Shown here: piece by piece, positions 46,751 to 59,560 of the stretch
Numbering within the stretch: the stretch's first letter is position 1
Layout: each line of letters begins with the position of its first letter
From: Straminergon stramineum
Taxonomy: Eukaryota; Streptophyta; Bryopsida; Hypnales; Calliergonaceae
Direction of reading: 5' to 3'
Assembly (NCBI GenBank): GCA_963920665.1
Contig: OY987272.1
Coordinates: 9,615,001 to 9,679,000 of the forward strand
Length of the DNA stretch: 64,000 nt
The notes under the pieces: model-generated
The model's database searches: none
What the model saw: the letters and a program-made list of their open reading frames with translations, nothing else
What the model was told of the DNA's origin: nothing
Translations under genes and position numbers: made by a program

Positions 46751-48178
46751 TTACATCTAGGCTCAAGGCTCATAGGCTCTCATTTCTAGGCTCACATGCT
46801 AGCATCATTGCATATTGATTTTCATACTCTGTGGAAAAAATAAATTGTCAATTAAAATTGTTGTCTCTCAATAATATTCCTCCATGTGTAAAAAAGAAAT
46901 ATATTTTTCATCCATCCCTCATAGGCACTCCCAAGCAGTGATCCTAGAACTAGTTTATGAAATGTAGTGCACATGCTACCTTCAAACATGCATAAACTTT
47001 GGCTACCTTAAGGGCAAGTAATATCAAAGAAAAAAATAGAAAAGAAAGGATTTTACAAGTTGTGAAGATTATTGAGAATACTATAATACAAAAGTGACTA
47101 AATAGATGCTAATTTCAATATGGAGGAAGTTATATCTTTTGCAAATTAGCTATCAAATTCTACTATTTGTTGCAATTTTCTTTGCAATGTCTCCATTGAA
47201 GGCCCTTGTTTACAACATAATATACTAGGAGTGCAAGGATTATTTTTTGGTAGAAACTTAGCTAATTTTAGCTAGTTTAGGGATTGCTGCTCCAAAGGCA
47301 ACAACTGAAGTAGATTTTCTACCACTTACTCACGTAGAAAAGTCACGGAGAAATCCAATCCAAGCTCTAGAATTTCTAGGGTTTACTAGGGTTAGGGCTT
47401 TAGGGTAGAGGAGAGTTAGATTCTTTGTGTCGAACTATGTGATTGCTCCATTCACAAAATTGTGAATTCTTTAATCAATGGATTCGAGATGCTCTTTCCC
47501 AACACTCTTTCTGCAATCGTTTGATACCACCTTATAGTTTGCGAAAGTTGCACATTCACTTGAGTCCGAATTCAAGAAAATCAAGTCTCCTAGAGATTAT
47601 GTAGAACCTTGTGAGCACCTCCTTACATTTAGAATTGTAGATGCATGATGACGAACTTTGTTTTCGGGGTGGAGAAGGCGAGTGCACTTTTGTGGTCTTT
47701 GGGAATCAAAATTACTCATAATTTGACTAACCTCTATTTGAAGAGTTCTTTGTTTCCAATTTCCCGCCGTTTGTATCGATTGCATCTTGGCGAGCAGATT
47801 TCTGGATTAGGGTTTGAATTGAATAAGGATGTGAAAACATTCCACAGGATTAATTCGAGAATCTTGGTGGATGATTGAGATGAGGTTAGGTCGAGCGCAG
47901 GAGCATGGAAAACAAATAACAACAGTGTAGGCTTGTCAAGAAATGCTTCACAATTACGAAGGTTTTTGAAAGGATATGAAGGATAGTAAGGCGAGAGCTC
48001 CAAGAAGTAACAAGAAGATTAGCAATAAGAAGAAAAAGAAGCGTAGAGAGGAAATTTTGAGAAATGCTGAAGGCTAATATAGATGAGGCTCTAGAACCGT
48101 GGAAGGGATGGTTGAAAGAAAATGAACAAGGGATACTACTCAATGACTAGTGGAGATGTGATCGTGCGCTTGAGTTGT
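46751..48178. other. Intergenic DNA with telomere-like motifs
   Basis: At 47376-47408 several degenerate copies of TTTAGGG lie together. An open stretch at 47645-47878 has no known domain. Confidence 0.4.
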
Positions 48179-48182
48179 TTAA

Positions 48183-48644
48183 CCCATAAACATCGACACG
48201 GAAGTTTAGTGTCTAATGGAGGACAAGGACTCTCTCTCTACATCAAGAAAGAGCCCCCTATTGCATCAGTACTACACTACTGCATCAATACTGTTGTAGT
48301 ACTATTGTAGTGGTTGAACAATCTAATATGGAAATTGTATTGTGGCAATACTGTAAATAGTATTGCAATAGTACATTTCAATACATTTTCAATAGATATA
48401 CTAAAAATGTATTGTTGCAACACTATTGCAATTGTGTTGTAGTATTGCAACAATTCAATTTCAATATGAGATTGTTCAACCATTGCAATAGTATTGATGC
48501 AATGGGGGGTTAGTTTCCAGATGAGTTAGGATCGAATTGCAACTATTCATCCTTGGAATTTTGTGCGGAAAGGAAAGATCTTCTACAGTACTTGGAGGTT
48601 CCAAAAGGCATGATTTCCAAGGTCACCAGTCCATCCTTTGTGGG
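48183..48644 (-). mobile_element. piggyBac-like MITE, family A, copy 3, interrupted
   Basis: Flanked by TTAA at 48179-48182 and 48645-48648. The left end reads CCCATAAACATCGACACGG; the right end closes with GGTCACCAGTCCATCC and then GGG. It is about 240 bp longer than the 222-bp family length because of an inverted-repeat insertion at 48258-48506. Confidence 0.85.
48258..48506. mobile_element. Foldback insertion inside the family A MITE
   Basis: A near-palindrome starting ATTGCATCAGTACTAC and ending GCAATAGTATTGATGCAAT. The arms share GTGGTTGAACAATCT and its inverse and are made of degenerate TTGCAATA-like words. C and G runs (CCCCCT on the left, GGGGGG on the right) may extend the inverted repeat. 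The target duplication is unclear. Confidence 0.75.
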
Positions 48645-48648
48645 TTAA

Positions 48649-49452
48649 GTGGTTTCATAAGCAAGACGGTTATGTTCCAAATACATGCCACCTACACCAT
48701 CATGGTGAAGAAGTGTGGAAGGGTGTAGAAGTGGGACCTGGTTCGGAATCTGTTATCTAAAAAAGAATTGAAGAATGTTAAAGTGAATTGTTACACTTAT
48801 ATGGTAGATGGTGGTAATTCTGTGCGTGTTCTAACAATTTCCCTATAGGTAGAACAAAAAGTGTTCTTCTGACATTGTTAAAACAATGCTTTTGATGATG
48901 TCCTTGATATATGGATGTGATTTGAAATGGTGTTGGACACTTTTGGAGTTGAGAATGGTGAAATTTTAAACCATACCTGGAGAATTTATAAATGCAATCG
49001 TAGAGTTAATGAGGTTCTTATAATATTTTCATTTTAAGTTTAGGAGTTGTAAGAGCCTGATCAACAAACCTTCAGATCTAATTTTATAATCTAATTTTTG
49101 AAAGTTGGCATGTGTGCCAAGTTTTGTATCTTCCCAGGACTATACATGAACCACAAGGAGGCCACCTAAAATTAAGGCACTCACATTTGGTAGGTCTAAT
49201 TGCACCATTCAAGGACAGATGCTTCACTTTTATTGATGTCCTCTACAAACATAAATAGCACCCTATGGCAATTGTATTTCAAAAATCATATTTAATTTAG
49301 TACACTAGCAAAAATTATGAAAAAAATTGCTTCTCAATTCATTTTCTCTTTTCTTACTCTTTAAAATTCATCTAAATTGTTCAGACTACAATTTTGGACT
49401 ATGGAAGCAAAAATGCTCTTAAATGAGCAGTTTCTGCACCATCTATCTTAAC
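48649..49452. other. Intergenic DNA
   Basis: No gene or element recognised. Confidence 0.4.
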
Positions 49453-49460
49453 ACTCTTAC

Positions 49461-49700
49461 ATGCCGGGGTGGATTTGACCCCTCACTCATCCCCAAGTAA
49501 AAACCCTGAAATTTTTTATTTTTCACACATGATTAAATTTGAAAATTTTGAATTCATATCTGCTATCAAAAGCCCCAAATTAGATAGGAGAGGTAGAGAA
49601 GATAAGTAAATGAAGTACAAAATAGGGGGGCTTTTTTTACATGCACCCCTAGAATGACTTGGGGGGGGGGGACAAGCGAGGGGGTCAATCCACCCCGGCC
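49461..49700 (-). mobile_element. 8-bp-TSD MITE, copy B
   Basis: A 240-bp element in the opposite orientation to the copy at 22211, flanked by ACTCTTAC (49453-49460 and 49701-49708). The complementary right end reads GGCCGGGGTGGATTGACCCC. One extra base may be present at the left junction. Confidence 0.85.
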
Positions 49701-49822
49701 ACTCTTACAAACATGTTTGAGAAAGCAGGGCGGAAAGTGGAAGCCTCATTCTGGTTTGAGAGTTGTGAAAATGAAGGTTTTGTTGATGAGGTGCCGATCA
49801 ATAGTTAGATCAATGTGCTTAA

Positions 49823-50440
49823 TCCCTAAAATGTCTGAGGCACTAGATTCTGGTGTTTTGAAAACTTTGAAGTCAAAGGAAACCCAACCAAATTTCTATT
49901 GTTATTAGTTTCTATTTTTGGAAAATTCTTTTTGAAGTCTAGTTTTAGGATCAAAAAGTCGATCCAAAAAATGAAGGATTATGATTTTTCTATTCAAGAT
50001 TTTGTGCAAGGATGCCCATTGCAATCTTGACTTACCATAGTGTTGAGGGCTCTCCAAAATGAGCCTCAAATACACTAGATCTTGGAGGAAAAATCACATT
50101 AGAAATTCATTTAAAAAAATTGTAGAATAGATTTTGAAAAAAATGTAAATTGATTGAGGTTGTACATGCTAGGCCCTGTAACCTCATATTTTTTAGTAAG
50201 CAACTTTTTAGAGTTGACATGCAAAAAGAGAATTGAAAATTTTTCATAGTTTTAACACCCTCATGATCAAACATTATAATCTTTCAATGTGTAAGTGATA
50301 TTTTTATATTTTTTTTTCCTAGTTTGTATTTTTACAGTTACAATTCAAAAGAAATTGGTACAACTTATGAAAATGTTGACTTTTTGTTCAATTTAGAGCA
50401 AATTTTAAGAAGCTCGAAACAGGCCTTAGGCATTTAGCGG
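49823..50440 (+). mobile_element. piggyBac-like element, family B, copy 2
   Basis: A 618-bp homologue of 42055-42690 between TTAA at 49819-49822 and 50441-50444. The ends are slightly decayed (TCCCTAAAATGTCTGAGG on the left, GCCTTAGGCATTTAGCGG on the right). Confidence 0.88.
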
Positions 50441-50540
50441 TTAAGGAGTTTGGTGATTTTGAAGAAGGGAATCAACTCTATGACTCGCTTCTTCATATCC
50501 TTGCCCAAGCATCAAGTATGCAAATTGTTAATATAGGCTG

Positions 50541-50970
50541 GCTTTTGAGTGGATAGTGAGGACAAGTATCCACCCAAAAGACAATAGGATTGGTTTTTTT
50601 TATTTAATTATCCCTCTAACCAATTTTTTTCGTTAAAGCTACTCCCCCGCTTACTTATATTTTTGATGAGTAGTTTATTCGCCAAATGATATGGGTTATA
50701 TCAACATACTCAATACATATTCAATATTCAGTATTTAGTAATTAGTATGTAATCAATATTCAATATCCATTATCCGTATCTATTTATTGTACCCATTTCC
50801 ATATATATATTATACATGTACGGTATCATAATATTTGTATCAGGATCAACAGCAAAGAAGGGGGTGTTTTTTATTTTCTTTCAAAAACGATCAATGGCTA
50901 CTAATTTTTTTGGGGAGGGGGGGGGCTAATTAATTGAGCAAGAAGTGGTCTGTCTTTTGAGTGGATCGTT
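50541..50970. repeat. Dispersed repeat with CTTTTGAGTGGAT ends, copy 2
   Basis: It starts GGCTTTTGAGTGGATAGTGA and ends TGTCTTTTGAGTGGATCG. It shares CAAAAACGATCAATGGCTAC and CTAATTAATTGAGCA with 43198-43620. Just inside the left end the phrase reappears inverted (ATCCACCCAAAAGAC). It lies about 100 bp after a family B element; copy 1 lies about 500 bp after one. Confidence 0.7.
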
Positions 50971-52146
50971 AAGTACTACAACCTTAGTTAATTTCCACCA
51001 ACCTTACTTAATTTTCTCTGTTCTCAAACGGTCATGTATGCATTCTAGACAAGTCAATCTGTCTTGTTGAAGTTGAAAATGAAGTTTGGGGATAAGTTAG
51101 AGTAAACTTGCCATTTACCACACACATCCAAAAACCACACAACAACTTTTGCCAATTACCATACACTAACCACATGATGCAACTACCAATTCAATTACTA
51201 TAAGAACAAAATTTTGTATCACCGCCCTATGATTGCACACCGTGCGGTGAAGGGTTGCAAGGAATTTTTAACTAGGCTTTAGCTTCATTGCCTTTAGATT
51301 GCAATAAAATTTGTTGGAAGAAATCTTTTTGCATTCTATTTTTTGAAGGTGAATCTTAACATGACATTTAATGATCATGTCAAATTTCGAAACATGCAAG
51401 TCTCTATATTTATATGGAGAAGGATTTGAATTTTGTCCGTGTGGTGATTGGCAAGTTTACTATATATGGGTACATGGCAAATTCTCAAGATAAATTAGAA
51501 ATATGCAATTACGGAGGAGCCATGAAGTTAGAGAAGGCTTCGCTGGAACCTGACTTGGCAGCGATATCTTTGCTTTATCTCCAGTACAGTTCTCCACCTC
51601 AGATGGTCCAGGTTCACTGTATTTTCCAATTATCATCTTTGGCTGGATGAATAATAACTCAAAGACTATGATATTTCATTCATCCGTCTAATCGATCTCA
51701 TCCTAGAGAGAAGCTTCAGTGGCTCCCGAATGAGGACAGAAGCGTGAAAGAAGCGTGACAGAAGCTGAAGAAGCAGAAGAAGCATCATGCTCATGGTTGA
51801 TATTCCATGAAGGTGATAGCAAGTCGATAGCAATAAAAGTGCGTAAGGATCACCTTGACGGAGCAGTAGCGAGACGAGGAAGTATTACTTCTTCAATTTT
51901 TACAAATTCTTTCTTTTAAGTATGCGACGGTGAATTGTAGCTGATATTTGCGATTAATTTCGTGTTGATGTTAATCTGTGGTTGGATTCTCTTGTTAGAC
52001 TGTCAATAGGTCATTCCTTGAGAGTGAATTTCAGAATGGTTATGAGAGTTTTTGATAATTATTGACAATTGCTGTCTATTTTTGAGAAATTTCGTGTCTG
52101 GTGATTGAAGGCAGAGCACTTAGGTGAGAGACGAATCGAGGTAATC
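50971..52146. other. Upstream region of the dioxygenase gene
   Basis: No supported gene. It should include the promoter and 5' UTR of the dioxygenase. An open stretch at 51414-51650 is unrecognised. Confidence 0.4.
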
Positions 52147-54413
52147 ATGGGTCTGATTGCGAAGCAAGAGTTCTTTACGGAAGGCAAAGTGAAAGAGCAG
52201 CGAGTGATAGAGAACGGCATTCCGTTTCCGCAGGTGTTGCAGCCGCAAGTGCAGTCCGATTCGGGGTCTCTTGTGGAGGCCATCGCCAAGAACAAGGCGT
52301 GGTTGGAGAGCCAGCTTGAGCGGAGCGGCGCCATTTTGTTCCGCGGATTTAATGTATCCACTGCGGCCGATTTCGATGCTGTTGTGAAGGCATTTGATTA
52401 TGAGGAGTTGCCATACGTCGGCGGCGCGGCTCCTCGATCGAGTGTTGTTGGCCGTGTTTTCACTTCGAATGAGTCTCCGCCGGATCAAAAGATTCCGTTC
52501 CACCATGAGATGGCTCAGGTGCAAACATTGGCTTTTTTAAACACCATCATTAGTCCAGTTCTTTCAGTTTCTCTGATGCAGAATGTTTGTGGGAGTTTTG
52601 AAGATTGTCAAAGATATTGTTCACCTACCAAAACTTAATAGCGGTTAGAGACTTGAGTTTGTCCTCTATTTGACTGAATCTCTTGCTCTTGCTCTTCCTC
52701 TGTAGGGATAATGATTGGATTATGAAAGTCTCTAATAACTTTGAAGTGGTCCAAATTTTAACGAACATTTGAATCTATATCATGAGATGGCATAAGTAAT
52801 CATTTGTATCTTGTTCGTTAAGTTTCTTTGACACAATGTTGGATGAGTTGGATGACTGTCAAAGATTTAGTACTATAGTGAACACTCAAGTTTTGCTAAC
52901 TGGATTAGACTTTTGAGGCCCGTTCTCTTTCGTCTTGTTTACGACACAAAACAGATTAGAAAAATCTTTAATAAATTTGAAGAGGCCCAAAATGGAGTGT
53001 ACATTTGAAACTGCAAGGTTGTAAATATTTTTTCTCTTTGATTCCTCCACTATTTTGAAAGTTAGATGAACTAATTATCAAATTTCAATCTCTATATCTT
53101 CTACTGTATACCTCTGACTAGTACTTTTGAATAGATATCACAAAATGCGTTTCTAACAGTTCAAGTAGTTTGAACACTCTGGTGAATTATCAAAATAATA
53201 ATACTTTTATTCCCAGAAGAAGCATGTATGGAAATTGGACTTAACGAATTGATCTTTAATATATGTGAATTGATAAAACGTCTTCCTCAGGTACCTGAGT
53301 ATCCTGGAAAAGTATTTTTCTACTGTGAGGTTGAGCCAGCGGAAGGAGGGGAAACACCTATACTGCCAAGCCACTTAGGTTACCGAAGGATGGAGAAAGA
53401 ATGGCCTGAATTTGTGCAGAAGCTTCTTCAAAACGGATTGCTCTATACACGCATACTTGGGGAAGGAGATGATCCTTCTTCTCCAATCGGACGCGGCTGG
53501 CAATCTACCTTCATGACCAAGGACCGCACGGAAGCTGAGAAAAGGTTTGCCATCCACCAATTCTTAAAATTGGTTTTATTTCATGTCCGTATGTCCCTTA
53601 ATTTCGAGGATTACTTCATGCTCATATGTCGCTTGAGACGTAAGGCATTCTCTTGAATGAGTACTTCTTGTAAGGCATGCATTCATAGCCCTCTTTTCAA
53701 GGCACTTCTCTTCGTAACTGTATTCTTGATTCTGGTTCTTGCATAGTAGATTATAACTCTGGAAGGTACCTGCTACAATATATTAACCCTTAACGAACCG
53801 AAGATTCATGGTTTGAAATTGAGAAATCATACTGTGATGGGGGCCAAATTTTTCTATCATTAAAATCAGTGAAAATAAATGCTCGTGTTGATTGATAATA
53901 AAATGAAATTGAAGAAAAGAAAGTCTCCGTATGGCCTACTCAAAACTGCTAAAAACTGCAAAAAATTCGATTTGGTCCTTTATTGGTTATGTTCAAATGG
54001 ATATGCGTCACCCCATGAGGTTGTTGATAGTGTAAGCACTTTTGCTGTACAGGGCTGCGAAGTTAGGTATGCGTTTGGAGTGGCTACAAGATGGAGTGAA
54101 AACTGTATCAGGCCCAATCCCTGCAGTGAAGACGGATGAATTGCGACAGCGTCCGGTGTGGTTCAACAGCATGGTGGCAGCCTATACAGGGTGGGAGGAC
54201 GCCCGGAATGATCCTGTTAAGGCAGTGACATTTGGAGATGGTACGCCTTTACCCAAGGAAGCCGTCATGGCATGCTTGCAAATCCTGGCAGAAGAGAGCG
54301 TGTCCATTCCATGGCGCCACGGTGATGTGCTGTTACTAGATAATATTGCGGTACAACACGCCCGCAAGCCGTTTATTCCTCCTCGCCGTGTTCTGGCCTC
54401 TCTTGCCAAGTGA
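52147..54413 (+). CDS. TauD/TfdA-family 2-oxoglutarate/Fe(II) dioxygenase, clavaminate synthase-like
   Basis: An orthologue-like match to the Arabidopsis clavaminate synthase-like protein At3g21360, a non-haem iron oxygenase whose substrate is not established. There are three exons: 52147-52518, 53291-53544 and 54053-54413, with introns of 772 and 508 bp and consistent phases. The product is 328 residues, the family length. The ATG at 52147 (MGLIAKQEFF) is the first in frame. Key stretches are GAILFRGFNV, LPYVGGAAPRSSVVGRVF, PPDQKIPFHHEMAQ with the metal-binding His119-x-Glu121, GEGDDPSSPIGRGW, VWFNSMVAAYTGWED and VTFGDGTPLP. The distal His is at about residue 311 (NIAVQHARKPF), and an Arg pair at 320-321 is a candidate 2-oxoglutarate anchor. 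The usual Asp of HxD is Glu, as in the plant family. All exons are intact. Confidence 0.93.
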
Positions 54414-57299
54414 TTGATTCCTGCTCCTGAGCCGGTAGGGAACCCCTGTCCACTGACTGTGAGTGGTTTCCTCTATTAGAATGGATATTTGACTTGGTTC
54501 TTGACGCCATATTGAGAGGGTTCCAATGCACTAAATATGTATTATTTAGATACCGTATGCTTAAGTTATGTAGTGTTGAAATTTGAAGTAGTAAGTCCTA
54601 ATCTCAAGCCTAAAATACTTTTAAATCATTAGTATTGCATCTGCAAGGTTTCCTATGGAAGCATATTTGACTTTGAGAACCTAAAAGTACCTCATTTCTC
54701 ACAATTGGGGTGCTTCGATGGTTCTTGCAGTGCGAATGGGCGACTTTTCAACACACTGGAATGGGTTCCTACCTATTGACATCCTCAATCTGACATACTG
54801 CTCTATTATAGTGAGGTCAACTGAATCATTGACATTCACAATTTTGCTAGTCCAGCTTGGAGAAATGAGCCGGGCGAGTGTGCAAGTTGCAGATAAGTTA
54901 GGTTGCTTTGTGAATTTTCCTAAAAATGGAAAATTCTTAGTATGACTGAAGAGAGCAGGGTTTGTTATGATGATGTACATGTTTGGTGCCATTTATTGAT
55001 AGAGATAATCTCTTCAATCGAAGAGTTTATGGAGGTATCGTTAGCTTGATGGAGATGGTAAATTGGAGCTCTTAAGACGGTAGCTTGTTCCTTCATTACC
55101 AGCAGTTGTTCGTGCTGCAGAACTCGTTACGATTTGTTGCTTTGGATTATTGTATAAAAAGTTGATTACTAAATTACTTCATAGTGTTTTATTTGTGAGC
55201 ATTCATGGGGCTCGTTGTGAGTTATCTCCATGTGACATTACTGCATTTTCATTGTTCATGGACTCGAAATGCTTATGAGTCTGCAGAGTTGGTGAATGTT
55301 GTGAATTTTAGCACATAGCGAGTTATCTAAGCTACCGCCCTTTCTGGAAAAGAAGAAGTGCCCGACTCTAAAATAGATTGGTTAAGTTATCTAATTCTGC
55401 AGGTCCCATTTCTGTGGTGCGGCTTTCATCAATTTTAAGTGATTTTCATTATTGGCATGGATTTTTTTGGTGAATCGTATTCCCATTATGAAGATGATTT
55501 TAATGCATAGACGTATGCATTGTTTGGATACTTGTTTGAACAAGTTATATATTGTTGAAGTTGGAATTTTGACTTAGTATGGATAGTCCCAATCATTGAG
55601 CTTAGATTTATGTAATTCATACACACAATTCTTTTTATCTTCACACTTAGTGCAAAGATACAAGAATTATTAATACAAGCAGAAAAAATCTCGTTATGCT
55701 TATTATCATAGAATAAATTGAATTTTGGAGCATAAGGTCTTCTACAAGTAAGTGGCATGTGTGTATGTGGGCAACATGTTTTGACATCTTACAATGCATG
55801 TTGTTGTAAAATGATAATGCCACTCAAGTTGAGGGACATCTGCATGAGCATAATGTTGTTGTGGAAGGTGTCTCCTCATGAAGTATAGCTTCAACTTACA
55901 AAATGATGTGCAGTCAGTGTTGATGGGATCATGTAACAACTTAAACCTTGTGTTGAAATCAAGTTGGCTCTCTTCCAACCAATGTGTTGTATGCAAAATA
56001 TATTCTTTGATACCAACTTGTTTACGGTACACATCCTTTTTACAAGGGCTCACTCAGGTTTCCTCCTCCCAATAACACAATACAATGTCTTTGATATACT
56101 CGAGTAAGGCAATTCTTTTTTTTTTCTGATATGTATGTGCCCAAAGTTCACCATTGGACCTTGCATTAAGCAACATCCTTCTTTCAAACCCCTACCACAA
56201 TATTCAATAGTTCATCCCAATGCACGTTGTTGCTACCTTGAACGAAAGCATGTAGAAGTTAAAGTCACCTTTGTCTTCAATTGACATCATTGTTGCTTCT
56301 ATCCCCCAGGCAAGCATCGGCCTGGTCCCTTCTTGTTTTATACTTCGATTTACTCTAAACTTCCGCTAAACCGTTGCAAACAACTTCAAAATCTTGTAAT
56401 CTCCGTCTCTCAACTACAAAATCAAGTAACAATCTTTGAAGGAGAGGTTGTTCAAGGAGATTTCTAACCACCTTGTGTTGATATTCCAAGCCTTTTTTAG
56501 AAGTACTATTGTGGAGGGTAAAAGCTAATGTTTACGCTTGGATAACAACAACCCTCTTCATTAGAATGTCCCTTAAAAGTGTTGCATTATATTCTGACTC
56601 GAAGGCAAAAGCTCTCGTGGCCTCTAGACAAGCCCTCTCTAAGCATCTACATTTATGCCAATTCGACATTTTCCTATGCCTTCTTTCTCAAACAACAAGG
56701 TCTTGGCAAGTGTAGTCACTACATGCTTGCATAGACCCCATAAATATATTTTTCATCATGTTGCACTTACAAAATACTCTCCAACATGCAACTCATCATA
56801 GAATTTAAGTCAAGAATTGTACACCAACAAACAACTACCCCAACTTTATGCACAACTAAAAAGAATACACAACTTACCTACAAAAAGAATTCCATACTTC
56901 AATTTACCAACAAAAAGAATTCTATAACAATGCCTACAAAAAAAACTCCATGCTTACAAGGAACACCAAGAAAACTAGCAAAGGCATATGAAATCCTTGA
57001 AGAAGGCCTACCAAAAGAGCCCACCAATGGATCCATATTTTTCAAGAACCACAACCTATCTTTGGGAAAAGATGCACTAGCTATAACTGTTGGATTTAAT
57101 ATGAAAGATGCACTAAGGCCATTAGATTTAGATCTATTGGAATCTTAAGGGTTTAAAAATAACCTTAAGGACTTACAAAGAATCTCTAGGATTTAAGAAG
57201 AATCTTTAAAATTTTGATAGATTGATGCTTTCAAGCCTATTTCTCATTAATTGTGATGCTCATACAAAATACTTTTGATGCTATCAAAGAACTTCATGC
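54414..57299. other. 3' flank of the dioxygenase and intergenic DNA
   Basis: No further gene is supported. Open frames such as 56786-57148 are low-complexity and contain short repeats of ACAAAAAGAATTC. Confidence 0.4.
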
Positions 57300-57303
57300 T
57301 TAA

Positions 57304-57493
57304 CCCATAAATGACATGGTGGACATTATTCGTTCGATGAATGACAAAAAATTCTCCTATATAGGATAGAAGTGCAACTATTCATTTGTAAAATTAGGGG
57401 CGGAAAGGGGTATTTTTGTTTTTTTGAAAGTAGATGATGTTATACAATTCCAAAGAGGATGATTTCCATGATCACTAGTCTGTCCTTTAAGGG
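57304..57493 (-). mobile_element. piggyBac-like MITE, family A, copy 4 (short)
   Basis: A 190-bp element between TTAA at 57300-57303 and 57494-57497. It carries GTGCAACTATTCATTTG, GATGATGTTATACAATTCC and GATTTCCATGATCACTAG and ends TGTCCTTTAAGGG. It is about 30 bp shorter than the other copies. Confidence 0.82.
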
Positions 57494-57497
57494 TTAA

Positions 57498-59330
57498 AAA
57501 TGTCAATGAAACAAACCAATTTTTATTATGACTTTGACAATTTTTGATTGATTGATTTCACATATGTATACCAAATTTTTTTCCTTTCATATTAAAGTAA
57601 ACAATAAAAAAGTGCATTGAAGTAGGTTTGAGGTACATCTTAAGCCTACCTCAACACACTTTTATTTTTTATATTGAATTTAGATGTCCTCTAATTTTCT
57701 ACTCTTTTTTCTAATGTGAAAGCCCATTTAAGTGGACACAAAGTACAAAATGCAATTAGTTCTTAACAACTAAAAATCCATTATAATACTATTACACATT
57801 CATTCAATTTTTTATAAATCAATCTTTAATGCAAATATTACAAAAAGATCTACATTGACTCTTAAAAACGGACCTTTGACCACTAATTTCAAGCCTCATT
57901 GCCCATCATTCAATTTGCTGCCATTTTGCAATTAGATATGAATGAAAAAAATTATATTTATTTTTCAAAGATGAAATTACATGTCTTCTTTACTTCACAA
58001 AAAATTAAGATTTTTTTGAGATTTTTTTAAGAAAAAGTGAAGAAAATCACATCAAAATAGAAAATTATTTCAAAAAATCAAAAAAACTCACCATGCATGT
58101 ATATTATTGTGAAAAATATCATGGTGTAAATTTAATTGTTGTGTCATTCTATAATAAGAATTCTATTGACATTGAAAATACATCCAAAGTTCAAATTGCT
58201 ATGAAATATTCAATATGAATCAAGATTTTTTTTCAAAATTCAAATTGGACTACACACTAGTCTGGATGACCTTCATTTCATAAGTAGGGTTCAAACTCAA
58301 AAAATATCATTTTTGTGGAGAAATTTCAGACTTAGAGTAAGGAACAACAACTTCCCCAAATACACTAAACTAGCATATTGTGTGATCCGGTTTTTTTACT
58401 AACTTTTCATTTATGTGAAGTAACAAACACTGGCAAGACTACAAACTCATTTGGATACTCTTCGTAACCCACCATGAAAGGTCAACAAGAAAAACATGGA
58501 TGAAAAAATGCTTCCGATCTTTGTATAGATCATTGCGTTGTCATCTAAAAGCCACAAAATGGCTCTAGCGGTATTAGAGGGTTAAGAGAATATATTATTT
58601 TTAAAATAATTATTATAGAGTACTATACATTCATTTTAATTAGAGATGTATAGCATATAAATTCACTGAAAAAGCATATAATTACTATATAATGATCTTA
58701 ATAGAAGTATAAAGGAAAAAATGACTAACAAATGAATGAAAAATATGCAAATTAACTAGAAGAATATTCCTCTTAAACTAGTTTCATGTACAAAGTAGTA
58801 ATAAAGTAATATATTTATTTTAATAAATACAAAAGAAAAAAAATAATACATGTTGAAGTCTTTTAAATATATGTAAAAGCACATTTAGGTAAAGTAGCTT
58901 AGTGGGTGAAGGAGATACACTTTATATAAGCATATCATTCCTCTACAATTGAATGGCAAATTACATTAACAAACAATTTGGTTATTTTTTACTCTTTATT
59001 ATTTTGTTTTATTTTCTTATTTTATATTTGTTTCTTAATTTTAAATATATATTGTATCATTTTATTCAAATATTTCCTATTATTTATTTTATTTTAATTA
59101 TTAATTATTAATTATTTGGTTATATTTTCATATTTTGTCATGTTTCATTCAATTTTTTTCCTTTCTAATTTCACTCTATTTTGTTATATTTTGTTTTTTC
59201 TCCTATTTCCAATTTCAAGATTTTTTCTTTAAGATTTTTTCCATTTATAAAAATAAAATATATACTATTAATTACATATAATGGTTTCTACTTTTCACTC
59301 AAATATACAAAATAGTGCCGATGTTCCCTT
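57498..59330. other. AT-rich intergenic DNA with a further MITE end
   Basis: At 58535-58585 the sequence AAAGCCACAAAATGGCTCTAG, then GAGGG and TTAA, matches the right end of the family A copy at 31205-31427. Its partner may be the TTAAAAACGGACC-like phrase at about 57867, which would give a decayed element of about 700 bp. Confidence 0.4.
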
Positions 59331-59334
59331 TTAA

Positions 59335-59556
59335 TCCTTAAAGGATGGATAGGTGACCGTGGAAATCATCCCTTTCGGAACCGTGTAACATCATCTACTT
59401 AAAAAAACCCAAAAATATTCATTAGAAGTCAAAATATTGTAGAAGATCTCCCCTTTTAACAACAAAATTTTAAGGATGAATAGTTGTACTTTTGTCCTAC
59501 TAGAAGGATTCTCTGTCATCCATTGGACACAAAATGTCCTTGTCAATGTTTAAGGG
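59335..59556 (+). mobile_element. piggyBac-like MITE, family A, copy 5
   Basis: A 222-bp element between TTAA at 59331-59334 and 59557-59560. The ends read TCCTTAAAGGATGGATAGG and, on the complement, CCCTTAAACATTGACAAGG. Same orientation as the copy at 31205-31427. Confidence 0.9.
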
Positions 59557-59560
59557 TTAA

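Noticed and set aside
56786..57148. 120-residue open frame
   Set aside because: Low-complexity Lys/Thr-rich reading of short A-rich repeats; no domain.
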